From: Flammulina velutipes
Taxonomy: Eukaryota; Basidiomycota; Agaricomycetes; Agaricales; Physalacriaceae
Direction of reading: 5' to 3'
NCBI GenBank assembly: GCA_011800155.1
Contig: CM022370.1
Location: forward strand, 558,001-622,000
DNA length: 64,000 nucleotides
The notes under the pieces are model-generated. The model saw only the letters and a program-made list of their open reading frames with translations, had not been told where the DNA came from and searched no databases. Position numbers and translations under genes: made by a program. Below are positions 13,201 to 23,010 of this stretch, one piece after another. Each line of letters starts with the position of its first letter. Within the stretch, counting starts at the first letter, position 1.

Positions 13201-13599
13201 CAGCGATTAGCAGACAAGGTAGGTTCTACTGACCTTCGTTTTCACTTTGACGCCGTATCAGCTCATCGTATACATCGGTGGATAGCTCGTGGAATTGCTG
13301 GATGGTGAGGCGTGTTAGCTTCTGCCGCGCGGAAGAGCGTGAGTTTGGTGCCGCTGCGAAGGCAACCGTCAATACAGCAGTCTTTTAGCATTTTGTAGTC
13401 TCGCACCTTTGGCAAGATATGCTGATAGGTATCTGCTAAGCTCGTCGTAATGTTGTTTGGATACCTGCCGATAATCGACTGTAGGCACTGCGGGAACATT
13501 TTTGTCGCGAAGCGGGCGATACGACTCCGTGCGATAATTCGAAATCCCGGAGAACGCTGTGGGCGTTGGCGACGGAGCTCTGGATTGAGAGCGTTTCAT
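10284..13599 (-). CDS. SPA2: Polarisome scaffold Spa2 (GIT/SHD-repeat protein)
   Basis: Scaffold of the polarisome at hyphal tips, linking formin/actin assembly with MAP-kinase signalling. The start at 13599 gives MKRSQSRAPSPTPTAFSGIS, then DYRQVSKQHYDELSRYLSAY. Next come two Spa2 homology (GIT) repeats, seen as KLTRLTIQQFHELSTDVYDEL near 13300 and KLATLPTSRFEDLSSDVYYELL near 13100. A long Ser/Arg-rich disordered stretch (12200-12870) precedes a coiled coil (about 11460-12110, e.g. MQSQISNLQRDLDESAQRE). The C-terminal helical domain ends in AIANAMKGLSKL at 10284. Several short introns break the frame at 13020-13240, 11890-11950, 11640-11700 and 10610-10670. The domain order is that of fungal Spa2/Sph1 proteins. 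Confidence 0.88.
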
Positions 13600-14414
13600 T
13601 GATAGTCGTCGTTAAAGGGAGAGTGTTAGCCAGGCGTTGGTGTCGCTCGGGACAGTGGCAGCATGCTGGATCCTCGTGTTTGTCTCACCAAATAACGGAA
13701 CCAACACGTGCTGTGCAGTGTGTACGCCCTGATGCTCCCAAAATCAAGATGGCTCCGTTCTCTCTTAGTTTCCGCCATTTAAATGGCTAGTATGCAATGG
13801 AACAGTCCAGTTTATATCTCAGTACCCGAGCTATACGCTCAGCCTCATCTCAAACACACGATAACAGTTGATGATGCCAGAGAACTTGGGTCCAATCTAA
13901 CTGTCAGTTCTACCCAGCGTTACGAATGGTTTCCAAGGTAGTTTGGCCCACAGCCTGAACGATAGAATCAGGTCCCGACATTCATCCAAATGCCGGGTGA
14001 GCGACTTCTATGCCAACGCATACTAAGAAGTGTAGCGGGGGCTTTGGCTTGCATCTTTTTCGATCATGATCCACAAAAGAACTCTTCCCATATCAATAAA
14101 GAACAAGCGTTTCGCGACCAGAATGCGATGCAACCAGACCATGTAACCTGGCTACGTAGCTTAGCGACAGCCTAGCTTCCAGGGGACGAAAGCAAGTGCA
14201 CAGTGAGTCGACGGGTGAACGTCGAACGTTAGGCGATTCTCACGGTTCAGAGAACTGAGAAAGTGATTATACTAATGACCAAACGCCTACGCAAATACAT
14301 AGTACTAGTAGATATATGAATAAAATAAATATATACGCAACCTTCCCATGCAATTATTTATGTCGCTTGATAAATAAATCGTCCACTCAGAAGTCCATGA
14401 TAAACGAGGAAAAT
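13600..14414. other. Intergenic region upstream of SPA2
   Basis: About 800 bases without a credible gene. The part at 14280-14380 is AT-rich (repeated ATAAATATATA) and is probably the 3' flank of the minus-strand zinc-finger gene. The part next to 13600 should hold the SPA2 promoter. Confidence 0.4.
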
Positions 14415-15245
14415 CTACTGCTGACGTTGTCCCAGGGTTTGTATTGGGGGCAACGGTGCGTTGTATGGTTGCTGCCGACGGTTATCGGGAGGAGCGTCGT
14501 TGTACCACGCGAAGGAACGAATGGACGGGAGGGTGGGTTTGTCCGAGCTCGTTCCTTCGGCGGGGTCTTGAATGGGGCGCAAAGACGAAGCTAAGGCCGG
14601 AGAGGCCATGTTTGTCGAGGAAACGTAGGTAAAGGTGGGCTTTTCCTTTGGCTCTTGTCTAGGCTCTGGGACTTTCCTGACCCTCTTCTTGGGAGACGGA
14701 GCTGCTGGCTGCGGGTTCGCGGCAGCCGCTTTCTTCTGTTCTTCTCTGTCTGCTTTCCGGCTTGAGAACGTCGCTGCATAAGTGTATGATCAAGATAGGA
14801 CAATAAAGACACTCACTGCGCATCCATATGCCGGGTTAGCTCTCCTAGTAGTCTTGACTTGACATCACAGAGTACACAGTGATAATAGCTAAAATCAGTG
14901 TCAGTCGAAAGCCTTGGCTTCAAGAAAAAACGCCTCACCCATCTGGTGTCTTCGAGTGTTCAATGGCATGAATCTTCGGTTGGGACACCTCTTTATTGCA
15001 TACGGGACAACGCGTGTATCCATTCCCCAACTAAAAAAGCGAAGTATCAGATATGATAATGATATGAAAGAAGATGCATCAAAACTGACGACAGTAGGTG
15101 ATATGACACGCCCTGAGACAACTGGGTAGGCAGAGACTCCAACCGTGTTATTCCAGGTCGTCGACGAATCTTGGGATGGGCGGTCTCTCACGACGTCAAC
15201 TGACATAAAATAGGGCAGGTTTGTCTCTTGCTGGGTGTGCGCCAT
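14415..15245 (-). CDS. Small two-finger C2H2 zinc-finger protein, function unknown
   Basis: The start at 15245 gives MAHTQQETNLPYF. After an intron comes finger 1, CPVCNKEVSQPKIHAIEH (C-x2-C-x9-H-x3-H). After a second intron comes finger 2, CVLCDVKSRLLGELTRHMDA followed by H made across the next splice (C-x2-C-x12-H-x3-H). That splice phase leads to a frame stopping at 14659-14661. One more intron, with donor GTCAGG near 14690 and acceptor CCTTAG near 14594, would instead join a Pro/Ser-rich tail (SFAWYNDAPPDN, LPPIQTLGQRQQ) ending at 14415. I prefer the longer model. The protein may bind nucleic acid or ubiquitin; nothing more can be said. It neighbours a possible tryptophan-metabolite cluster, so a regulatory role there is only a guess. 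Confidence 0.55.
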
Positions 15246-15823
15246 GCTTCCTTGTTGGGAGAGGTGAGCGCCCAGGGGTCAGTTTTATACTTGAGCGCAT
15301 GGTCCATGGTGAACAAAGGAAAGTCAACTTAATTTGTAAACATATTGGAGGGCCTTTGATGGCGCATTGCTTTGGGACCTATTGCAGCCACAAATTGAGA
15401 GTCAATCTCCCTAAAAGACCCTCGCATTTGTTGGAGGCAAGACAAGAAGTGTGGCGCCAGAATTATCAATCGCCCAAAGGAGTATTCGCCAGTCGGCCAT
15501 AGCTCTGAGTCTAAGCAAGTTCTGGGAGAATAAGATTGCACGCAGAACGTAGCTCGTAAATTGAAACGTTAATACTTTGTTACAGTGCGTGTAGACGGCA
15601 CCTCTTGTTAAGTGGCCATTTGGATGGACTTGTTTTGAAAACCTTGGAGATAACCTGGCGAGGCAAAATGGAGGTAACAAAGGCCAACCTGGTGGTCCTG
15701 TATTCACTTTTTTTTGACATGTGGTCTTTGTCGCCCTGCTGACTGGATTCCATTGTGTACCACTGTCAGCTAAGAGAAAGGGAACAAAGTACTCGTGGAT
15801 CTACGACACCTTGCACTGCTATT
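15246..15823. other. Intergenic between zinc-finger gene and decarboxylase
   Basis: Open frames here lack recognisable domains or splice logic. The left end should be the promoter of the zinc-finger gene and the right end the decarboxylase 3' UTR. No gene is seen. Confidence 0.4.
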
Positions 15824-17782
15824 CTACGCCACAACCCCTTCGACAACGTCAGGGATCTTCCAGTTCTCGAGGGTGAGCTGAGCCTCCTTCTCGATAATCG
15901 CAAACGCTTTCCTAATGTGCGTCTCTTCTGTCAATGCCGCACCGACCGCCAATCTGACACAATATACGTCGTTTAACATTGTCTGTGTCAGATATATGTC
16001 GTCCCGCATTGAGATACGGCCGAAGAAAGTCCTGTTGAGATTATTCAAAGTATCGAGTGAGATAGGCTGGTCCTGTTTTTCATTGATCGGCACGATATGG
16101 AAAACGGTCAAAGACAACGAGGGAGGAGTGACGAGCTTGATTAACGTTGACTGTTTGACCAGCGAAACAAATAATTTGTTGTGGTCAATACCCTGCAAGT
16201 TTTGCGGTCAACACCAGCTAGTCAAACGAATAGGTGTGCGGCAGACCTTGCGAATGTGTTTCTGGAAACCCTCAACCCCGTAGCTCCTCAGGACGAACCA
16301 AAACTTGAGAGACCTGAAACGACGACCAAGAGCAAGGTGCCAGTTGCGGTAGTCAATCACAGTACCTAAACGCATTGTAAATTGAATTCGTAAATACCAG
16401 TCAGAAAGAGATTTACCAGCGTCTCCTTGCTTCGTTCGCAAGAACGGAGGGGTAATGTCCAACGCCTCCGTCAAGTATTTGCGATCTCTAACCCATAGAG
16501 TCGAAGCATCAAAATTTATTAGACCCCACTGCAAAATGTTAGTAACTAGACAGGAGAGCCAACAGTGACATGCCTTGTGAAAATTGGTGCAAAACGAATC
16601 AGCAAACGCGTTGATGTCGTCCAAATAGCACATTTCACGATATTCGGGGCAACTGAGGGCGACACCAGCCCAGGCCGCATCGACATGTACGCGGAGGTAA
16701 GGATGATCCCGAACTACGGCCAATGTGAGTCTAAGATACATGATTTACTGATATATCCAACGCACCGACTTGTCTTATTTCAGGAATGTTATCAATGGCA
16801 CCAGAGGAAGTAGTTCCGATTGTAGCGACTACAGCAATCAGCAAGGGGACAACTGGTAGGTCTACAAGGAAACTTACTAAGAATGAAGGGTTTCTTGCCT
16901 AGCGTTGCGTCTTCTTCGAGAGCTTTTCGTAGAGTATCTCCGCGTAATGAAAAATTATCATCGGCCGTCACGGGAAGAATTCTATATTGGAGGCCGAGCA
17001 CCATCCCTGCCTTTACACCTAAAGAGTGCGTCTGCGATGTTGTGTAGATTATCAAATCCTCCATTTTGACGTCAGGATACGTCCTTTGATAGGACGCTCG
17101 AGCAGCAACACATGCTATCAGTGCCGAATCAGAAGCGGTGACTTGAATGCAGCCGCCTCCCACTCCAGACGAATTCAAAAATTCTCCGGAGAGCCCCAGA
17201 AGTTTGGCTGCCCAATCCAAGACGATAACCTCCAATTCAGTGCATGCCGGGCTGGCTGTCCACTAAGGAAGAAATGAGATGATGGCGGTAGAACGACTGA
17301 CGGTAGACACACGTTGAAGCCAGGATTAGCTACGCTGGATGAATATAGATCGGCAAGGATGCCTTCGAAGGTACACGCCGTCGGGAAGTACGCGAAGAAG
17401 GATGGATGGGCCCAATGCGTTAAACCTATGAATTGTGAGAAGGACTGCCTGAATCGTTGATACCCAACGCGCACCTGGGACAATGAACTTCTGGTATTCA
17501 TCAGCAATCACATCGAAGCTTTCTCCAGTCTGCGGAGCCGACGCTATGAGCCGAGAATGAATGAAGACTGCCCGATTAACATTGGGTTCAATGAACACAT
17601 ACCTGGGACCAAGGCTCGTAAGTATCCGGGCTCGACACTAGCTTGGACTGGTTTGTCCTGCAGCGAGTAAAAATAGTCACAGATGCGATCTATAGCTTGA
17701 TAGCCAGCCTTGCGAAATCTGGATTATTCAAATTAGCACTGGCAAGAAAAGTCGGCAGCGCGACGCACTGCTCGACGTCCAT
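15824..17782 (-). CDS. PLP-dependent aromatic amino acid decarboxylase family enzyme with Tyr-to-Phe loop
   Basis: Group II PLP decarboxylase (AADC/tryptophan or DOPA decarboxylase family), cytosolic. The start at 17782 gives MDVEQ, spliced to FRKAGYQAIDRICDYFYSLQ, the classical N-terminus. PLP-site elements are TTSQTHSLGVKAG (the His that stacks on PLP) near 17030, HVDAAWAGVAL near 16670 and the Lys in CTNFHK near 16595. WGLINFDASTLWVRDR follows, then a loop DITPPFLRTKQGDAG (16430-16470) and IDYRNWHLALGRRFRSLKFWFV. In mammalian DDC the loop residue aligned with the Phe (codon 16442-16444) is the catalytic Tyr332. In plants, Phe at this place marks aldehyde synthases. The C-terminus is ENWKIPDVVEGVVA. 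It lies near a free-standing IGPS, an MFS transporter and an acyltransferase. Substrate and true reaction are open. Confidence 0.88.
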
Positions 17783-18087
17783 CGATAATAGTGTTGACAG
17801 TTGCGGTCAAGTTACGGCGGCTTGATGGGACGACCAAGTGTACATACACGTAGACTGTTCGGCATTGACATATGCTGCAGACTTCCGGTAAACCATGAAA
17901 ACGACGGCGTTGAATAGAAAGTGATAGTTGATGGCCAAGAACACAGTTGACATGAAACCCACTCTATTCGCGTTGAATGTCGGAAACGTCCCAAAAAAAG
18001 TCCGGCATCTTTCCGGCATCCTAAAATAAAACCTGCACGGCGCGTCCTTATAAATGGAACGATTTCTGAACGAGGTTGCTCTGTACC
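17783..18087. promoter_or_regulatory. Divergent promoter between decarboxylase and 3-ketoacyl-CoA reductase
   Basis: A 305-base head-to-head gap. Overlapping minus-strand open frames at 17807-18139 show no domain and start inside the neighbouring gene, so I treat the gap as promoter DNA. Confidence 0.45.
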
Positions 18088-19421
18088 ATGGACACAGTGA
18101 AAAGCTTTGTCGACCGAGGCCTCCAATTTGGTGAGTCAAAGGCTGAACTTTAGAGTCATTGATATTGATGATGCTATTTTATGACACTAGCCCACACTCA
18201 ACCACTCGCAATCTCTATCCTTGCCGGCATAGGCTCCTTGACTCTGTTACGGGCTCTCTTTTTCAACGCGACTTTCTTATTGCAAACCTTCGTTTCTTCT
18301 GGCTACGACGTGAGTCTATGCCGAGTGGGTCCCTCTAAATATTGACAGATACAGATCAAACGCTTTGGCGCGAATAAAGGCGCTTGGGCAGTTGTCACTG
18401 GCGCTTCGGATGGCATCGGCAAAGAGTTCGCACTCCAGCTAGCCAAAGCCGGCTATAACATCCTCTTGGTTGCTAGAAACAAACCCTTGTTGGATGCTAC
18501 TGCCGGAGAGATTAGTACGCTCTGTGTTCTCGTTTTTGAACGACAATTAATCCCGTACTAGCTGCAAAGTACTCCAATGTTGAAGCAAAGACTGTTTCCG
18601 TCGACCTCTCTAACACTGACGATACCACATATGCCGAGCTTTCCGCTGCAGTAGCAAATCTTGACGTCGGTGTTTTAGGCGCGTACAACGAATAATTAGT
18701 ACCCGTTTTACATGCTAATACACTCAGCAGTCAACAATGTAGGCAAGTCACACAACTGCCCAGTGTACTTCTCGGAGACCCCAAAGGACGAGATGGACGC
18801 CATTGTAGCAATTAATGTCAACGCAACTCTTCGCGTCACCTATACTATTCTTCCTGGCATGATCCAACGGTATGTTATTACTCATTTCTAACATCATATG
18901 GAATATTGATTTTCTTGATAGGAAACGCGGCTTGATACTGAACATTGGTTCGTTCGCCGGTTCTGTTCCATCGCCTATGCTCGCAACATACTCGGGTACC
19001 AAGGCCTTCCTCGCTACATTCACAAGTGCTTTGGCCGAGGAAGTTAAGAGGCATAGTATTGTCGTAGAGCATGTCAACACATATTTCGTCGTACGTTACA
19101 ACTTCTATACTATCTGGAGTCATAGCTGACGAATCCTTTCCTCAGGTTTCCAAACTCTCCAAAATACGCAAGCCGAGCCTCATGGTACCTCTCCCTGGCC
19201 CATATGTCAAGTCGGTGCTTTCCAAAATAGGCTTGCCTTGCGGGGCGCTAGGCAGTGGGCGGCCAAACACCTCGACGCCTTTCTGGACTCATGCGATGCT
19301 CGACTATGTTATGACCCTCATTGGAGCGCCCAGCTTGTTCATCTCATATACACACAATTTACACAAGGATATAAGGAGAAGAGCCATAAGAAAGGCAGAA
19401 AGGGATGCTAAGAAAGCTTGA
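18088..19421 (+). CDS. IFA38: Very-long-chain 3-oxoacyl-CoA reductase (SDR family)
   Basis: ER membrane short-chain dehydrogenase that reduces 3-ketoacyl-CoA with NADPH in very-long-chain fatty acid elongation. The ATG at 18088 gives [15 protein letters not shown] hydrophobic anchor follows ([18 protein letters not shown]). The Rossmann motif is [19 protein letters not shown] near 18390. VNNVG lies at 18735 and the catalytic YSGTK near 18995, in [20 protein letters not shown]. The second hydrophobic stretch and the basic tail [15 protein letters not shown] are typical of HSD17B12/Ybr159w proteins. Five or so short introns are present. The stop ends at 19421. This is an essential housekeeping gene, so its place beside the putative cluster may be chance. 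Confidence 0.88.
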
Positions 19422-19541
19422 TTTGTGTAAAGATATTGGAAAATAAATATGACAGTGCCGACCGCGAAGGAAGAGTTATAAAATACAAAATCCCAGTAGT
19501 CTACCAAACTTTGAATACTATGACGTTGGTGGCGCTTTCGC

Positions 19542-19610
19542 AATGTAAACATGTTGTTTACATTCGGCTCTCCAAATGTCCATTTGGTGTTTTTGTCAGT
19601 TCAAAAACAC
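19542..19610. repeat. Three consecutive perfect hairpins
   Basis: Three perfect inverted repeats stand in a row. They are AATGTAAACA / TGTTTACATT (19542-19551 and 19555-19564, 3-base loop), CCAAATG / CATTTGG (19572-19578 and 19581-19587, 2-base loop) and GTGTTTTTG / CAAAAACAC (19587-19595 and 19602-19610, 6-base loop). They fill the space between the reductase 3' end and the tRNA 3' end. The last one includes the Pol III T-run. Confidence 0.8.
19603..19607 (-). terminator. Pol III terminator of tRNA-Ser
   Basis: A run of five A on the plus strand is TTTTT on the tRNA strand. It begins three bases after the mature 3' end, as expected for RNA polymerase III. Confidence 0.75.
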
Positions 19611-19691
19611 GACACCTCAGAGAGTCGAACTCTGGCGGTCAAAGACCAATGGCTTAGCAGGCCATCCCGTTAACCACTCCGGCAAAGTGCC
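19611..19691 (-). tRNA. tRNA-Ser (anticodon GCT)
   Basis: Read on the minus strand, the acceptor stem GGCACTT pairs with AGGTGTC, with two G-T pairs. The D arm contains GAGTGGTTAACGGGA. The anticodon arm is TGGC-CTGCTAA-GCCA with anticodon GCT. A long variable arm (TGGTCTTTGACC) marks a class II tRNA. The T arm is CAGAG-TTCGACT-CTCTG. Length is 81 bases with no intron. B-box and A-box matches are inside the gene, and a T5 terminator follows. Confidence 0.93.
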
Positions 19692-19859
19692 CTGGCGTCA
19701 ATGGCTTTCGAAAATGCATACTAATCATAATCGGCTCTTTACTGGGATACTCAAGGACACCCGACTCGTCTCCTTTATTGTGCTACATAAAGCACGTAGG
19801 AAGGTAGGCCTCAAAAAATGGTACATTTTACTTTCAAAGGTCGTATCTAGCTGTAAATT

Positions 19860-20693
19860 TTACCAGCTAAGTAGATCCTTGATAAAGTCAGCTGCGCTAT
19901 CCGCCCTCATCAAGGCCTCTCCAATCAAGACAGCACGAACACCCTCGTCCTTGTACGTTTGCACATCATGTGAACTTGAAATACCACTCAGCGCACAAAG
20001 AATGACATCCTTCTCCCTCACCATTTCCACCAACCGGCTCGTCGTCCCCATGTCCACTTGAAAATCGTGAAGATTCCTATTATTCACCCCCACGACTTTA
20101 GCCCCCAGCCCAAGTGCGATCTCCATTTCTTGGGCATTGTTGACTTCTACCAGCGGCTCCATGCCAAGGGTTAGAGCATACTGATAGAGGGACTTCAGCA
20201 CCTCCTGGCTGAGCATCGCGACAATTAGGAGTACAGTGTCTGCGCCCCACAGACGTGCTTCAGCAATTTGGTATTTATCAAAGATGAAGTCCTTTCGTAG
20301 CACGGCAGGACGGTTTGGTAGAGAATCGATGGCCTGCCTTGCTAGACGCATGTCTAACAAAGACCCCTTGAACCAGGTGGGCTCAGTGAGGACGGAGATG
20401 ACAGAAGCGCCGGCTCGCGCATACGCATCAGCCTGTTGCGCCGGATTGATGGTCATAGCGATAGGGCCCTTCGATGGACTGGCTCGTTTGATTTCGGCCA
20501 TGAGAGAGATGGATGGAGCTGAGAGGGCAGGATTTTGCTTCAATCTGTCAACGAAGGAAATGAGAGGAGGTGCGAGGCCCATGGATAGATATGTGTCTAT
20601 TTCTTCGGGGAGAGTCCCAGGCGTCGAAGACGCAATTTTGACATCGTTGCCTCTCTGAGCGTAGATTTTTTGCAAGATAGAAGGAGTTGACAT
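19860..20693 (-). CDS. Indole-3-glycerol-phosphate synthase, free-standing single-domain form
   Basis: TIM-barrel enzyme converting 1-(2-carboxyphenylamino)-deoxyribulose 5-phosphate to indole-3-glycerol phosphate in tryptophan biosynthesis. The single-exon ORF is 277 codons. Landmarks are ISLMAEIKRASPSKGPI (catalytic Lys), ASVISVLTEPTWFKGSL, PAVLRKDFIFDKYQIAEAR (catalytic Lys and Glu region), LVEVNNAQEME, GVNNRNLHDFQVD, ALSGISSSHDVQ and AVLIGEALMRA. The frame starts at ATG 20693 and stops at 19860 with no glutamine amidotransferase domain before it and no PRAI domain after it. In most dikaryotic fungi this activity is the middle domain of a trifunctional protein, so this looks like an extra or separated copy. 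Lack of introns is unlike most of its neighbours. Confidence 0.92.
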   Translation of the reverse strand: MSTPSILQKIYAQRGNDVKIASSTPGTLPEEIDTYLSMGLAPPLISFVDRLKQNPALSAPSISLMAEIKRASPSKGPIAMTINPAQQADAYARAGASVISVLTEPTWFKGSLLDMRLARQAIDSLPNRPAVLRKDFIFDKYQIAEARLWGADTVLLIVAMLSQEVLKSLYQYALTLGMEPLVEVNNAQEMEIALGLGAKVVGVNNRNLHDFQVDMGTTSRLVEMVREKDVILCALSGISSSHDVQTYKDEGVRAVLIGEALMRADSAADFIKDLLSW

Positions 20694-20933
20694 GAGTCAA
20701 AACGCAGAGCAAGGCAAGGCAGGTGGAAGTTGGAAGACGAGTTTTCTCGTCTTCTGGATGCCCGTGTGTCGGTGTTTTGTTGACCAAACAAGTGTCCAGC
20801 GGCTTTTGCAATTCTGCGTCGTTTTATTGCGTTACAAATTCTAGGTTCGTCTATGTCAGAAAATCTATGGAAGCTACATACTCGTGAACGATCGTACTAA
20901 TTCATGAATGGGAAACAGGTGATATACACCTCG

Positions 20934-22640
20934 CTACGCCGACAAATCGGCAGATTTTGGCTCTTGAGTACCCTTCTTCTCGCCTTCTACTTCAACCGCA
21001 GTCCAAGAAGTGCCCCTTCTCGATAGCGGTGGCCTCTTCTCCCAGTGTTCCTTCAGCCATTCGACCTCGATCTCAAGGTTCAAATTCTGCTCCAGCCCAT
21101 CGATGCTCTGCCCTTTTGTCTCTGGTAAGAACACTGCAAAAACAGCGACAGAGACCCAAATGGATGCTGCCCAGAGGAAGTACGGGCCAGAGGGAGAGGC
21201 TTCCAGAAAGATCGGAGTGGTGAATGCAACGATGAAATTGGTACCCCAATTGACTGTGAGGGCAAGTGATGAAACAGATGCCCGAGAGCGAACCGGCTGG
21301 GATTCTGAGACCCAGATGCGCATTAAGATTGCCCAAGTGAGGATGAAGGCGACAAAGTAGAGGAAAATCATTGCAATCACGCCCCATTTTCCGGCTGTAG
21401 ACAGCGAGGGGATTGAGTACAAAATCCCAATAACACTCATGGCCACGGCCATGACAACTCCACCGGAAATGAGAGCAGAACGGCGTCCCCTGATATTGAT
21501 TGAGCCTTTTGAAATGGATAGCTGACATAGTGAACTGACCATTTGTCGGAAAGCGTTTGTCCAACGATAGTGAACACAACATTGACGATACCAGTAACAC
21601 CGCTGGCGAGGAAGGATGCGTTCTGTGAATCCAATCCTGCCTGCTTGAAGAGGGTTGGAGCGTAGAAAAGGACACCATCAATGCCAGAAAGCTGTTGCGC
21701 CCCCAGCATAAAGAGCGCAAGTAGTGTGCGTCCCCTCAGCCCAGGCGCAAACGCAGACTTGAACTGATCAAGACTCTGTCTCCACCCTTTCTTTTCGTTT
21801 TGGCGGTCCACATCCGAAATATCATCCAGCGCCAACTCCTCCTCGTTTATGCCGAGCCTCCTCATCACCGACTTAGCTTCGTCGATCCGCCCAACATGAA
21901 CCAACCATCGGGGGGAATGAGGTAAAAAGAGTGCAGCAGTGGCCAAAATCACACAGACTATGGTCTGCATGATCCACGGTAGCCTCCAAGCCAACGAATT
22001 ATGAATCCGGAGAGACCCATAGCAGGTAAAGTATCCAAGCATGATACCCGTTGATATCCATAGCTGGATGATGCATCCGACGCGTCCTCTCGCATTGAGG
22101 GGAGCAACCTCGATCCCATAAACCGTGATGGCACCAAGGAAGATACCTTCACCTGCACCTGATATGCAGCGTCCTAGAAATACCTGCACAAGTGCCGCGG
22201 TCGAGGATTGCCCTTGGATTCCAGCGACGGAGCAAATTAGGGATCCTACGCCGTATATTGCGCAGCCTAAGGAGGTTGCATATGTACGTGAGATGCTGTC
22301 GGAGATGGATCCAGAACCGAAAGAGACGATGGCTGCAGGTATGAGGATGATGGAAACAAGCAGACCGTGGATCGTAGAGCTGAAGGTTCCAAATGTTTCG
22401 ACGAACTCATCCATAATGATGATCGATCCTTTGTGGACATTTCAGCAAATAACTTGAAAGAAAACGAGCAACGTACCGATGGACCCGGTATCGAACCTAT
22501 AATGAACAGTCATGTCTGTCAGCCAGTGGGTTTTCTTTTCGAATGCGAACTTGCCCGAAAATGTAGCCTCCGATAGAGATAATCAGTGCACAGATAACGT
22601 ATGGCGGAAGAGATGCCCTCTGTAAAATGTTTAGCGCCAT
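20934..22640 (-). CDS. MFS sugar-porter-family transporter
   Basis: Twelve-helix plasma-membrane transporter of the sugar porter (PF00083) type. Exon 1 starts at 22640 (MALNILQRASLPPYVICALI, first helix). A tiny exon encodes FDTGSIG, and the long exon begins near MDEFVETFGTFSSTIHGLLV. Motifs are GRCISGAGEG, PLNARGRVGCIIQ, PHSPRWLVHVGRIDEA in the central loop, GAQQLSGIDGVLFYAPTLFKQ in helix 7, and FLPETKGQSIDGLEQ at the end of helix 12. PETKG is the classical sugar-porter signature. Introns are near 21540, 22450 and 22560. The stop is at 20934. It lies downstream of IGPS on the same strand. It could import sugar or export a metabolite; the sequence does not decide. Confidence 0.88.
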
Positions 22641-23010
22641 CTTGAGACGGTGGTCGCAGGAAGTGAATGGGGGAGATAGACGAAGCGTGCGTGTGCACAA
22701 GTAATTTTTGCAGGTGCTGACGTTGAGTAAAATAGCACCGGTGGCCGAAAGTCCGAAATGCCGGGGTGTTCATTTTCTGTTATCGATTGTCTTTCTTAGA
22801 TAATAGCAAAGCGAGGGAGTGGGTAGGCAAAATAAAATGGAGATGGCAGTCTCAATTAAATCAGCTCGTGGTGATCGCAACCTGTTAGCGAATCACGTGC
22901 TCGTTGCTAAAAAATAAAATTAACGCCACAAATATTTGATGTCTAATGCCTTCGTCTCTTGATTCTATCGCATTACTGGTATGTACGCTAATAGACGAGA
23001 ATGTCCAAAA
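22641..23010. other. Intergenic between MFS transporter and acyltransferase 3' end
   Basis: About 370 AT-rich bases holding the transporter promoter and the acyltransferase 3' UTR. I see no gene. Confidence 0.4.
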
